From Bacteroidota bacterium (GTDB taxonomy: Bacteria > Bacteroidota > Bacteroidia > UKL13-3): a stretch of 64,000 bases of DNA. Location: contig CANGVA010000012.1 in assembly GCA_947457395.1 (NCBI GenBank), positions 1-64,000 on the forward strand, given 5' to 3'. Under the pieces are notes generated by a model that saw only the letters and a program-made list of their open reading frames with translations, did no database searches and was not told the DNA's origin. A program made the translations under genes and the position numbers. The first letter of the stretch is position 1, and each line of letters begins with the position of its first letter. Below, piece after piece: positions 35,242-44,358 of the stretch.

Positions 35242-35883
35242 ATGCAAGAAACAATTTCGACCGCCTCAAAGATAGCGGAATATTTGTTAGAAATTAATGC
35301 CATTAAATTAAGTCCTGACCAACCTTTTACATGGACTTCAGGTTGGCGCTCGCCTATCTACAGCGATAACCGACTGAGTCTTTCACACCCACATGTAAGG
35401 GACTATATTAAAGCTGCTTTGGGAAAACTTATACATGAAAATTTTCCTGCTGCAGAGGCTGTGATTGGTGTGGCAACAGCGGGTATTGCTCCGGGAGCTC
35501 TTGCAGCCGATGAATTGGGATTACCTTTTGGCTATGTGCGCAGTGAAGCCAAAAAACACGGTATGGGTAAACAGGTTGAAGGCGATATTAAGCCTGCTCA
35601 AAAAGTAGTTGTGGTAGAGGATTTGGTATCGACCGGTAAAAGCAGTCTTCAGGCTGTTGAAGCGTTGCGTGCATATGGTTGTGAGGTATTAGGAATGGTT
35701 TCGATCTTCACCTATGGCTTTGAAGCGGCTAAACAGGCCTTTGAGGAAGCTGGTTGCCCTTACTTTTCATTGAGTGATTATAATGTACTGATTGAGCTGG
35801 CAGCAAAAACAGGAAGAGTAAACACAGATCAACTGGAACAATTAGCAGAATGGAGAAAATCACCGTCAACGTGGAAGCAATAA
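35242..35883 (+). CDS. pyrE: Orotate phosphoribosyltransferase
   Basis: A 213-residue enzyme that joins orotate and PRPP in pyrimidine synthesis. Signatures: FTWTSGWRSPIYSDNR near the N terminus, GVATAGIAPGALAAD, FGYVRSEAKKHGMGKQVEG, and the PRPP loop VVVVEDLVSTGKSS. The ATG at 35242 is chosen because it begins just before the conserved helix and follows a promoter box; an in-frame extension to 35047 lies inside the NUDIX gene and has no similarity. It is the first gene of pyrE-plsC-gatC-ABC ATPase. Confidence 0.95.
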   Translation: MQETISTASKIAEYLLEINAIKLSPDQPFTWTSGWRSPIYSDNRLSLSHPHVRDYIKAALGKLIHENFPAAEAVIGVATAGIAPGALAADELGLPFGYVRSEAKKHGMGKQVEGDIKPAQKVVVVEDLVSTGKSSLQAVEALRAYGCEVLGMVSIFTYGFEAAKQAFEEAGCPYFSLSDYNVLIELAAKTGRVNTDQLEQLAEWRKSPSTWKQ

Positions 35884-35890
35884 ATAAAGC

Positions 35891-36640
35891 ATGAAGAAAA
35901 TTAAGAATACATTGAAGGTAATAATGGCAAGTTATTTTGCATTGATTACTTTTTTGGGATTTTTGGTTTTGTATCCAGGTTTTTTATACACGCTTGCCCA
36001 CCCAAAACGCTACCACCTTGGCCACCGCCTTCGCAGATTATGGGGGCGCTGGCTGTTTTTATGCGGATTGGTAAGGGTTAAGCAACTCATGGAAGAACCA
36101 ATTGATGCTTCTAAAGCATATGTAATTACGCCCAATCATACATCTAAACTGGATATTGTAACACTTACAGTAAAGTTAAAACTTGATTTTAACTTTATGG
36201 CCAAAATTGAGCTGGCAAGGGTACCGGTATTTGGCATATTTTTCAGAACCATAGATATTGCTGTTGACCGAAAAAGTGCGCGACATTCAGCAATGGCATA
36301 CCAGAAAGCCAAAGACCAATTGATGAAGGATAAAAAGAGTATTGTCATTTTTCCTCAAGGCACCATTCCGTCCTACACACCTAAACTGGGAAAGTTTAAA
36401 GATGGCGCATTTAAAATGGCCATTGAGAGCCAATCTGATATTTTACCTGTAACCATAATTCATAACTGGAAAATACTACCCGATTACGGAGGATTTCACT
36501 TCAGACCGGGCACCGTGCTGCAGTTTATACATAAGCCAATCCCAACAGCGGGAATGACAGATGAGGATTTACCTGCCCTTAAGCAAAAAGTTTTCGATAT
36601 TATTGCAGCTAAATTAGCAGAACATGGATATTTCGAATGA
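35891..36640 (+). CDS. plsC: 1-acyl-sn-glycerol-3-phosphate acyltransferase
   Basis: A 249-residue membrane-associated acyltransferase that makes phosphatidic acid. An N-terminal hydrophobic helix at about residues 10-33, then the family motifs: NHTSKLD (the H-x4-D catalytic pair), the block FFRTIDIAVDR, and FPQGTIPS (the FPEGT-type motif, with Gln in place of Glu). It lies 7 bases after pyrE and overlaps gatC by 17 bases, so it is within one operon. The Q for E change in the third motif is uncommon but tolerated in some members. Confidence 0.9.
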   Translation: MKKIKNTLKVIMASYFALITFLGFLVLYPGFLYTLAHPKRYHLGHRLRRLWGRWLFLCGLVRVKQLMEEPIDASKAYVITPNHTSKLDIVTLTVKLKLDFNFMAKIELARVPVFGIFFRTIDIAVDRKSARHSAMAYQKAKDQLMKDKKSIVIFPQGTIPSYTPKLGKFKDGAFKMAIESQSDILPVTIIHNWKILPDYGGFHFRPGTVLQFIHKPIPTAGMTDEDLPALKQKVFDIIAAKLAEHGYFE

Positions 36641-36914
36641 GTTAATCGACAAATTGGCCGATCTAGCTAAACTTGAATTTAACGGTGAGGAAAAGGAGCA
36701 TATTAAAAACGACTTGTCACGCATCCTAACCTTTATTGATAAATTAAATGAGATTGACACCAATGGCGTTGAACCTTTAATTTTCATGAGCGATGCAGTA
36801 AACGTCCTTCGTGAAGATGAGGTAAAGCAAACCATCACAAAAGAAGAAGCATTGCAAAATGCACCAAAGAAAGACTCTGACTATTTTAGGGTTCCAAAGT
36901 TTTTAGATAAATAA
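36624..36914 (+). CDS. gatC: Asp-tRNA(Asn)/Glu-tRNA(Gln) amidotransferase subunit C
   Basis: A 96-residue helical subunit that stabilises GatA in the amidotransferase making Gln-tRNA(Gln) or Asn-tRNA(Asn). Family features: [31 protein letters not shown] (key LAKLEF and ILTFIDKL), VEPL, LREDEV and the C-terminal DYFRVPKFL. It starts 17 bases before the end of plsC. gatA and gatB are not in the window. Confidence 0.92.
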   Translation: MDISNELIDKLADLAKLEFNGEEKEHIKNDLSRILTFIDKLNEIDTNGVEPLIFMSDAVNVLREDEVKQTITKEEALQNAPKKDSDYFRVPKFLDK

Positions 36915-36931
36915 TAATTCCCAATTACCAC

Positions 36932-37618
36932 ATGCCTGCAGTTATTGAATTAAAAGATATTACCCGCCATTTTAAAATTGGAGAGGTAGAGGTGCAGGCC
37001 CTCAGAGGTGTAAATCTGGTAATTAATAAAGGTGAGTATGTAGCACTCATGGGACCATCGGGTTCCGGCAAATCCACCCTTATGAATATTCTGGGTTGTT
37101 TGGATACACCAACCTCAGGTAATTATGTATTAAATAATAACAACGTAAGCAACCTGAGTGATAATGAACTTGCCGAAATTAGAAATAAAGAAATTGGCTT
37201 TGTGTTTCAAACATTTAATCTACTTGCCAGAAGCACTGCACTTGATAATGTTGCCTTGCCATTGGTTTATGCCGGCAGAAGCAAAAAAGACAGAACACAA
37301 AGAGCTAAAGATGTATTGGGCAGCGTGGGTTTATCCGACCGAATGACGCACAAACCCAATGAGCTTTCTGGTGGACAAAGACAGCGTGTAGCAATTGCGC
37401 GTGCACTTGTCAACGACCCTTCAATTATTCTTGCAGATGAGCCTACAGGAAATCTGGATACCAAAACCAGCTACGAAATCATGGAATTGATGGAGGAGAT
37501 ACATCAAAAGGGCAACACGGTTGTGATTGTAACCCATGAGGAAGATATTGCCCGCAGAGCTAAAAGAATTGTGCGCATGCGTGATGGGAAAATCGAAAGT
37601 GACATAACATTGGTTTAA
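36932..37618 (+). CDS. ABC transporter ATP-binding protein, MacB/LolD type (orphan)
   Basis: A 228-residue ATPase. Walker [11 protein letters not shown]-loop [13 protein letters not shown], signature [15 protein letters not shown], Walker [13 protein letters not shown] and H-loop VTHEED are intact. By sequence it belongs with LolD/MacB/FtsE ATPases that pair with FtsX-type permeases. No permease is next to it, unlike the ATPase at 24232, so its partner is elsewhere in the genome. It lies 17 bases after gatC, at the end of the pyrE operon. Confidence 0.93.
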   Translation: MPAVIELKDITRHFKIGEVEVQALRGVNLVINKGEYVALMGPSGSGKSTLMNILGCLDTPTSGNYVLNNNNVSNLSDNELAEIRNKEIGFVFQTFNLLARSTALDNVALPLVYAGRSKKDRTQRAKDVLGSVGLSDRMTHKPNELSGGQRQRVAIARALVNDPSIILADEPTGNLDTKTSYEIMELMEEIHQKGNTVVIVTHEEDIARRAKRIVRMRDGKIESDITLV

Positions 37619-37651
37619 TGAACAGCCATAATAACCAGTTCATTCAAAGAT

Positions 37652-38746
37652 TTAAAACACCTCGGTAATATGAAAGTAAAGACCGCTGTTATTGTTTAAT
37701 CCCCGGGCATAATCTATTCTCAGGTTTGTACGTTGCTCTTTATTGAGCATGAACCTAAAGCCACCACCTGCAGCAGGATTAACATACTTAAATGTACCTT
37801 TCTCTTCGCTCACACTATGCACATTGGCAAATAACACTCCTCCCAACCATTTCCAGATTTTAGCCCTATATTCTGTTTCTAATGTAAGCAAAGTATTGCC
37901 CCGGTAACGGCCCTGCACATATCCCCTTGTTAGGAAGTACCTGCCGGTCATAGGCGTTAGCATGTAAGGAACCTGCTCAGTAGCGTGTTCCAAAAGTAAG
38001 CGGCTAGCCCATGTTTTAGTAATGGCATTATTTGATAAATAATATCTTCCATCTAAGCGCAGGTTTACCCAGTTCTGTGTGCTTCCGGTAGCTTTCAAAT
38101 AAGGGTTGGCTGCTAATTCAAGAAAATACCCCTTACTGGCATTTTGCACATTATCCCTGCTATCATGAATAAAATGAGCACCAAAACCCGAGGCAACATA
38201 TCCATCATTTCCAACGCCTTTATCCCTAAAATAACTATAACCACCTGTTTCGCTATGCATATTATAGCTTGCATATAAACGATAGTGCAATCCGATAAAA
38301 TTTTTTGACTGCCCCAAACGTTTGAGCACACGCTCCTCCAATTCAATTGCTTTATAATGAATGCGTTCTTTGGTTGTGAGTTCATCATCAGGCGTATTGC
38401 CTCCGAAACCATAGGCATACTCGGGCCAGTCTAAAAACATAAGCCTTCCTTGCCATATCCACTTTTCGCCTTTGCTAAATATCTGATGATTTACCTGAAG
38501 CATAAGCTGATCATTAGTAGTGTACATTGCTATTGCCTGTGCATTTGAGTAACGCGTATTGGAAGCATCTCCCATTAAAAAATTAAGATTACACATTCCT
38601 CCATATCCCAAACCGGTAAATGGATCATAAAGCAATATGGGTAGTATTGTCTTATGAAACTTAGCACTGTCATTTTGAGCAAATGAGTTTTGGATACAAA
38701 GGAAAATTCCAAGTACAAATAGAAGGTTATTCTTAGCGTTTCTCAT
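37652..38746 (-). CDS. BamA/TamA-family (surface antigen D15-like) outer-membrane barrel
   Basis: A 364-residue exported protein: signal peptide at residues 1-23 (ending NSFAQ), then alternating beta strands throughout. The Omp85-type end is seen as YFLTRGYVQGRYRGNTLLTLETEYR (key RGYxxGRYRG, the family's L6-like loop motif) and the last strand ending in F (YFHITEVF). There are no POTRA domains; the barrel alone fills the protein. Such short Omp85 members in Bacteroidota are of unknown role. CAAATTTG, one base from the -7 consensus, ends 6 bases before the ATG. Confidence 0.82.
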   Translation of the reverse strand: MRNAKNNLLFVLGIFLCIQNSFAQNDSAKFHKTILPILLYDPFTGLGYGGMCNLNFLMGDASNTRYSNAQAIAMYTTNDQLMLQVNHQIFSKGEKWIWQGRLMFLDWPEYAYGFGGNTPDDELTTKERIHYKAIELEERVLKRLGQSKNFIGLHYRLYASYNMHSETGGYSYFRDKGVGNDGYVASGFGAHFIHDSRDNVQNASKGYFLELAANPYLKATGSTQNWVNLRLDGRYYLSNNAITKTWASRLLLEHATEQVPYMLTPMTGRYFLTRGYVQGRYRGNTLLTLETEYRAKIWKWLGGVLFANVHSVSEEKGTFKYVNPAAGGGFRFMLNKEQRTNLRIDYARGLNNNSGLYFHITEVF

Positions 38747-38864
38747 GATACAAATTTGTTTATGTTTTTCTGAAAAGCTATTTCAGATCAAGCTAGTTCA
38801 TCAAACAAGTTTGGCAATAACTACAATCAAACCTGAGTATAGTTGCAAAATATGCAAAAGACAG

Positions 38865-40388
38865 CTATTCCAGTATTTTAAATTCAACGCGCCTGTTTAG
38901 TTGCCTATTCGCTTCACTAGAATTTTCTATCAGTGGTCTACCCTCTCCAAAACCCTTGCTAAACAATCGGCTGGAGGCTACGCCACTTCCTATGAGGTAG
39001 GCATATACCGCCTTTGCTCTGTTCTCTGATAAGTTAAGGTTATCGGCATCTTGACCCACATCATCCGTATGACCACTGATTTCGATACGCACCTGTTTGT
39101 TCTGTTTCATAAATTCTACCAAACGCTCCAATTCAGGTGTAGACTCCTCCTTTAACTCCCATTTTCCGGTATTAAAAAATATATTGTTTAAACGAATGGT
39201 TAATCCCTTTTCAATGGGCACCATTTCCAGGTCTATTCTTTTTTCATCATATTCATCCTCCTTTCGCAAATCAATGTTAACCGACACAGGAATGAATCCA
39301 TCAGCCTTGGCGACAATACCATAGTTTTTACCATATCTTAAAACAAGGTTATACTCCCCATCCGGCTGGAAGTTGGCCCGGCCGGCAACCTGACCTGATG
39401 GTAATTCCTCATAAGTAATCATTGCCTCTACCGGTGCCTTAGTTTTGCTGCTATACACCCTGCCCTTTACCAATACTACAGGTTCAGGTCTGGTGGAGGC
39501 TGTAGTGGTTACCTTGAAAATATCTGCTTTACCTAATGATTGATGGTTGCTAACCAGGTAAGCCACATCACCTTTAGCAGGCAATGTATAAAATCCTTCT
39601 TTACCTTCTGAATTAATGGGTTTTCCCAGATTTACGGGGGCCGACCATTTTTTCCATGAATCATCCAGCCTCCTGGTCATATAAATATCATGCTCGCCTA
39701 TTCCTCCAGGCCTGTTGCTGCTAAAGTACAATGTCATCCCATCCGCAGCCAGAAATGGGGTAGACTCATCAAACTCAGTGTTTAAATCTTTACCTAAACT
39801 CATTGGCTCGCTCCATTTACCATTGCTCTGTAAGAAAGATATATAAAGGTCGTTGATGGTGCTTGCTTCTTTTTCAGAAAAACTAATAATAAGCAATTTG
39901 TTATCTGCCCCCATGCATGCTGATGAAAATTCCCCCATACATAATTCATCAAACTTTTTTATTTCTAAATACTTTGCAGGTAACCATTGGTTATTCGCTC
40001 GTTTTATTAATGAAAATCCAACACCCCAGAAAAGCTGATCATCATATGCCCCACCAATAAGTAATTGGTTGCCATCAGGACTCACATTCCATAAGGTATT
40101 ATAATTGGTTCTGTTCAAAGCTTCGGGTGCGCGGAAAGCTTCACCCCAATTTACACTATCAATTGCCTTGCTAATCCATATATCCTGAGATCCTGAAACA
40201 CCTCCTTTATTTTGCGGATGCTCAGACCTGATAAAATACAAGGTTTTACCATCTGCAGAAATAATGGGGTTTAACTCACTGTAGGCAGAATTGATTTTGG
40301 GTCCCAGATTCTCAATCTTGATTTGCTGGGCTGATGTTGATTGGACAATCAACTGAATTACAAAAAACAGGAATGGTGTTTTGTTCAT
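38865..40388 (-). CDS. PD40-propeller / OmpA-domain outer-membrane protein
   Basis: A 507-residue exported protein. Signal peptide at residues 1-21 (ending STSAQ). Residues about 35-310 hold PD40 blades: NPIISADGKTLYFIRS, TPFLAADGMTLYFSSNRPGG and similar; these are followed by a carboxypeptidase-regulatory-like beta sandwich (about 315-400) and a C-terminal OmpA domain with ISGHTDDVG, LSENRAKAVYAYL and NRRVEFKIL, which binds peptidoglycan diaminopimelate. The ATG at 40386-40388 is chosen as the signal-peptide start; a longer frame would cross the terminator of the upstream gene. It resembles the 48662 protein without the TPR part. Confidence 0.9.
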   Translation of the reverse strand: MNKTPFLFFVIQLIVQSTSAQQIKIENLGPKINSAYSELNPIISADGKTLYFIRSEHPQNKGGVSGSQDIWISKAIDSVNWGEAFRAPEALNRTNYNTLWNVSPDGNQLLIGGAYDDQLFWGVGFSLIKRANNQWLPAKYLEIKKFDELCMGEFSSACMGADNKLLIISFSEKEASTINDLYISFLQSNGKWSEPMSLGKDLNTEFDESTPFLAADGMTLYFSSNRPGGIGEHDIYMTRRLDDSWKKWSAPVNLGKPINSEGKEGFYTLPAKGDVAYLVSNHQSLGKADIFKVTTTASTRPEPVVLVKGRVYSSKTKAPVEAMITYEELPSGQVAGRANFQPDGEYNLVLRYGKNYGIVAKADGFIPVSVNIDLRKEDEYDEKRIDLEMVPIEKGLTIRLNNIFFNTGKWELKEESTPELERLVEFMKQNKQVRIEISGHTDDVGQDADNLNLSENRAKAVYAYLIGSGVASSRLFSKGFGEGRPLIENSSEANRQLNRRVEFKILE

Positions 40389-40427
40389 CGTGCAAATTGC
40401 AAAGTAAGATAAGGACAAATAATGCTC

Positions 40428-40457
40428 AAAAAAAAGCCACCTCAATTGAGATGGCTT
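40428..40457 (-). terminator. Terminator of the DUF6580 gene
   Basis: On the minus strand AAGCCA and TGGCTT arms with the inner palindrome CTCAATTGAG (one C-A mismatch) are followed by a run of eight T. It lies 21 bases after the DUF6580 stop. Confidence 0.75.
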
Positions 40458-40477
40458 GAACAATTTTTAGCTTCAGA

Positions 40478-41023
40478 TTATGCATTCTGCTGTTTTAACT
40501 GAGGAATATTGATTTGCAGTAAATAAAAGCCTCCAAATAATATTGTGTTATAAAACAAATCAGACAACAAAGTTTTATCAAAAAACGGAATTGCTGATAC
40601 ATAACATTGTGCCAAACCACTTGCATTGAGTGCGTATAACTCAGGTTTATGTATAAACCCACCTACCCATACAAAAAAGTTGGTTACTATAAAAAACAAT
40701 AAAGATGATGCTATAGAATAGCCTGCAACACGCAATGGCCCTTTGTTTTGTTGCATCGTTGTGCCCAGCCATGTGATGAGCATGTAGGTAGCATAGACCA
40801 TAACGGTTTGCTCAGCAAAATACCATCCGTTAAAACCCATCAGTATATCACTGAGTAACATGGCAAGTGCTGGGATACCAAAGGCAAGCCAACGATTACT
40901 TAAATAAGCACCTGCAAATAGTGCCATGGCTCCGATAGGAGTAAAATTTGGCGCGTGTGGGAATAAGCGGGTTAATGCTGCCGCAAAAACAATCAAAACA
41001 ATGGTTGTAATTCTTTTATTCAT
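40478..41023 (-). CDS. DUF6580 family membrane protein (putative transport protein)
   Basis: A 181-residue protein with about five hydrophobic segments (residues about 5-20, 28-60, 72-88, 100-125 and 158-172). The N-terminal motif FTPIGAMALFAGAYL and the FNGWYFAEQTVMVYATY and FFVWVGG segments fit DUF6580, whose layout resembles ECF-transporter S components. A vitamin or metal uptake role would be inference; no ECF ATPase or riboswitch is adjacent. It is divergent from the M16 peptidase gene across a 223-base AT-rich gap in which I see no clear regulatory element. Confidence 0.8.
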   Translation of the reverse strand: MNKRITTIVLIVFAAALTRLFPHAPNFTPIGAMALFAGAYLSNRWLAFGIPALAMLLSDILMGFNGWYFAEQTVMVYATYMLITWLGTTMQQNKGPLRVAGYSIASSLLFFIVTNFFVWVGGFIHKPELYALNASGLAQCYVSAIPFFDKTLLSDLFYNTILFGGFYLLQINIPQLKQQNA

Positions 41024-41246
41024 AACATTTATACTATCTTTAGCTTGTTTGCGAATGTAAGGGAGAGAAATATGAAAACCAATTAAACATTTTTGCCGGA
41101 TTGTATATAACTTTTTGTAAGCATAATGAACCTTTTATCACATGGGCTTGCCTTTTGAAAAAAAAGTTGGTGTATGTAGCTTAAAAACCTGAAATTGCAA
41201 TCCTTTCTAAAATAAAACCCTATTTATAACCATAAAATAAATACAT

Positions 41247-44144
41247 ATGAAACGTAAGTTTTTAACAGGAATTGTGGCACTGTTTCTTGGCGTGGCAATA
41301 CAGGCGCAAACCCCTGCACCTGCTCAGGCCGATCCAAACCAGCCGCAACTAATTGAAAAGGTTACCGCCAAACCGGGAGAATTGGCTATAGCCTATGAGA
41401 AATGGCGCCTACCTAATGGCTTGGTTGTTATAGTGCATGAAGATCATTCTGATCCGATTGTTCACGTAGACGTAACCTATCACGTTGGTTCTGCCAGAGA
41501 AACTCCAGGCAAATCAGGTTTTGCTCACTTTTTTGAACACATGATGTTTCAAGGATCTGACCACGTAGCTGATGAGGAACATTTTAAAATTGTAGAAGGT
41601 GCCGGTGGTGATATGAATGGTACAACCAACCGTGACCGTACCAATTATTTTGAAACACTTCCTAAAAACTATCTGGAAACCGCTTTATGGCTAGAGGCCG
41701 ACCGCATGGGTTATCTGTTAGACGCTGTTACACAGAAAAAATTTGAGGTACAGCGCGCCACTGTTAAAAACGAGAAAGATCAGCGTGTAACAAACGTACC
41801 TTACGGCCGCACCGATGAAATAAAAGATCAAATTTTATACCCTGCCAAACATCCATACAACTGGCCAACCATTGGTTATGTTGAGGACCTTGACCGTGTT
41901 AATGCAGAAGACCTGAAAAATTTCTTTATGCGCTGGTATGGCCCTAACAATGCCAGTCTGGTTGTTGCCGGTGATGTTGATCCTAAAGATGTGGTAAAAC
42001 TCGCAATGAAATATTTTGGCCCAATTCCACGCGGACCTGAGGTTAAAAATTTGCCAAAAACCCCTGTTCGTTTGCCGGATAATGTGTATGCAAATTATGG
42101 CGACAATGTATTCCTTCCATTAACCTATATCGTTTATCCGGGGGTTGCCAATTATCATCCGGATGAAGCTCCGCTGGATATTCTAGCATCTATTTTAGGT
42201 GATGGAAATAATTCTTGGCTGTATCAGAAATTGGTAAAAACTGAAAAGGTTTTCCAGGCTGAGTGTTTTAACCCGTGTTTTGAACTGGCCGGAGAATTTA
42301 CTTTTCAAGTGCTATCCTACCCTGCCATGATGCAGGAAGAACCTGCCAATCCGGAAGACCTGCTAAAGAATGTATTGGATGAGTTTGACCGCACAGGAAT
42401 TACAGATGAGGAACTGAGCCGTGCCAAAGCCAAATTTGAAACCCAGGCTGTACAAAGCCTGCAAAGCATTGGTGGAAAAGCTGCACAATTAAGCATGTGG
42501 AATTACCTGCTACCCAACAAAAGTGTAAACGTGCAGGATGAGATTAACCGTTATAATAAAGTAACCAAAGAGGATGTAATGCGTGTTTTCCGCACCTATA
42601 TTAAAGGTAAGTATGCCGCCATTGTTAATGTATTCCCTAAGGAGGCCAATGCCGCATCAACCAAGGAAGAAACCAAACTGGCTAATTCTTCCGGAGTTGC
42701 CTCATCAGAATTGGAATACAAAGGACTCAGCTATACAAAACCGAAAGACAACTTTGACCGAAGCAAAAAGCCTGAAATCAAAGGTTCGGTAACCCCTGTG
42801 GTACCAAAAATTTACTCAGCCAAATTTGATAATGGTATGAATGTATTGGGAACACAAAACAGTGAGTTACCATTGGTTACCATTATGCTTACCATGAAAG
42901 GTGGTAATGTGGTTGTAAATGATCCTGCAAAATCCGGACTTGCTTTGCTAACTGCATTTATGATGGGTGAAAGCACCCAAAATTATACATCAGAGCAATT
43001 TAATGCTGAACTGGATAAACTTGGCAGCAGTATTAGTTTTAACGCAAGCAAAGAAAATACGAGTGTAATGGTTACCTGCCAGAAGAAAAACCTGGATAAA
43101 ACACTTCAGTTGTTTGAAGAAGCCTTGTTAAGACCTAAATATACTGCAGAAGATTTTAAACTAAAGCAGCGCCAACTTGCCGAGCAGATTAAAGCCAATA
43201 GCCGTCAGGCAGGTGATATGGCCGGTAAAGCATACAGCAAATTATTGTATGGTAAGTCAATTTTTGCGGAGCCCGTAACCGGAAGTATTAAAACCATCAA
43301 AGGAATGTCTATTAAAGATGTACAATCGTATTACGATAAGTACTACTCTCCTACTGTTGCATCTCTTGTAATTGTGGGTGATGTTGCTGAAACCGACATT
43401 ATGCCTAAACTTCAGTTTCTTAAAAATTGGGGCAAAAAAGAAGTGGTTCTTCCTAAACCACCTGTTGCTGAGGTTCAAACCAAACAACAGATTTATTTAA
43501 TCGATAAGTACAAAGCCACACAAACTGAGATTCGCGTTGGTTATCTGGCTCTTCCATATGATTATAATGGTAAATTCTTCAAATCAAATGTGATGAATTA
43601 TCCTTTGGGTGGTAACTTTAATAGCCGTTTAAACCTGAATTTAAGGGAGGAAAAAGGTATTACTTATGGCATTCGTTCAGGCTTTCAGGGTACTTATAAC
43701 CCGGGCACTTTTACAGTTGGCGTAGGTGTAAGGGCATCTGCAACTGATACTGCTGTTCGTGAAATCATGAATGAGATGGTAAATTATCGTGCAAAAGGTA
43801 TAACAGAAGAGGAATTGGCATATGCTAAAAAATCGTTGACCCAAAGCGATGCACTGCGCTATGAAACCATTTTTGACAAAGCAGGATTCCTGAACCAAAT
43901 TGCCTACTATAACCTTCCAACTGACTATATTGATCAACAAAACAAAACATTACAGGAAATTACCAAACAGGAAATAGATGCACTTGCCAAAGAAATGCTG
44001 GCAATTGAAAAGATGGTAATTGTGGTGGTTGGTGACAAAGATAAAATTAAGTCAAATCTTGATAAACTTGATTTTGGTGGTCAGCCGGGTTATAAATCAC
44101 CTTTGGGAACCTATAAAGTAGTTGAGTTAAAACCTGAAGAATAA
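41247..44144 (+). CDS. M16 (insulinase/pitrilysin) family zinc peptidase, two-module
   Basis: A 965-residue exported peptidase with both M16 halves in one chain. Signal peptide at residues 1-20 (VAIQAQ). The first half is catalytic: the inverted zinc motif HFFEH at 94-98 and the third ligand Glu176 in VKNEKDQR. The second half (from about 530) has the same fold without HxxEH (GLALLTAFMMGES at the matching place) and ends with the substrate-clamp R/Y region (LREEKGITYGIRSGF). Homologues degrade peptides in the periplasm. A strong terminator follows. Confidence 0.93.
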   Translation: MKRKFLTGIVALFLGVAIQAQTPAPAQADPNQPQLIEKVTAKPGELAIAYEKWRLPNGLVVIVHEDHSDPIVHVDVTYHVGSARETPGKSGFAHFFEHMMFQGSDHVADEEHFKIVEGAGGDMNGTTNRDRTNYFETLPKNYLETALWLEADRMGYLLDAVTQKKFEVQRATVKNEKDQRVTNVPYGRTDEIKDQILYPAKHPYNWPTIGYVEDLDRVNAEDLKNFFMRWYGPNNASLVVAGDVDPKDVVKLAMKYFGPIPRGPEVKNLPKTPVRLPDNVYANYGDNVFLPLTYIVYPGVANYHPDEAPLDILASILGDGNNSWLYQKLVKTEKVFQAECFNPCFELAGEFTFQVLSYPAMMQEEPANPEDLLKNVLDEFDRTGITDEELSRAKAKFETQAVQSLQSIGGKAAQLSMWNYLLPNKSVNVQDEINRYNKVTKEDVMRVFRTYIKGKYAAIVNVFPKEANAASTKEETKLANSSGVASSELEYKGLSYTKPKDNFDRSKKPEIKGSVTPVVPKIYSAKFDNGMNVLGTQNSELPLVTIMLTMKGGNVVVNDPAKSGLALLTAFMMGESTQNYTSEQFNAELDKLGSSISFNASKENTSVMVTCQKKNLDKTLQLFEEALLRPKYTAEDFKLKQRQLAEQIKANSRQAGDMAGKAYSKLLYGKSIFAEPVTGSIKTIKGMSIKDVQSYYDKYYSPTVASLVIVGDVAETDIMPKLQFLKNWGKKEVVLPKPPVAEVQTKQQIYLIDKYKATQTEIRVGYLALPYDYNGKFFKSNVMNYPLGGNFNSRLNLNLREEKGITYGIRSGFQGTYNPGTFTVGVGVRASATDTAVREIMNEMVNYRAKGITEEELAYAKKSLTQSDALRYETIFDKAGFLNQIAYYNLPTDYIDQQNKTLQEITKQEIDALAKEMLAIEKMVIVVVGDKDKIKSNLDKLDFGGQPGYKSPLGTYKVVELKPEE

Positions 44145-44166
44145 TATTGTATGTTGAAACCGCTCA

Positions 44167-44202
44167 AAGAGGCTGTCCTTTAATTGGACAGCCTCTTTTT
44201 TT
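44167..44202 (+). terminator. Terminator of the M16 peptidase gene
   Basis: Arms AAAGAGGCTGTCC (44167-44179) and GGACAGCCTCTTT (44186-44198) pair perfectly, with a 6-base loop and a run of T after it. It also marks the left border of the accessory cassette. Confidence 0.9.
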
Positions 44203-44207
44203 AAAAG

Positions 44208-44322
44208 AATAAAATAAATTGTTTACAGTTCATAACGCTAAAATTTTCAAACAAAGGTGGGTGGTGTTTCAAGCATTATATGACTAGTTCAACTTGTGCG
44301 GGATAAGCGGGAACGGGAGGGG
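44208..44322. repeat. Cassette-flanking direct repeat, copy A
   Basis: Direct repeat of about 115 bases shared with 46907-47022. The first 42 bases (44208-44249) are identical in both copies; the rest is imperfect, with the conserved parts GTGGGTGGTGT, GCATTATATG and GCGGGAACGGG. It lies between the M16 terminator and the last gene of the RiPP-like cassette. Copy A has lost the hairpin that copy B still can form. Origin unknown: a dispersed intergenic element or duplicated insertion site are both possible. Confidence 0.85.
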
Positions 44323-44358
44323 TATGATCGTCCCCGTTTGAAATAATTAGGACCTTAT

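Noticed and set aside
40389-40463. N-terminal extension of the PD40-OmpA gene by 25 codons
   Set aside because: It would contain the terminator hairpin of the upstream gene and spoil the signal peptide.
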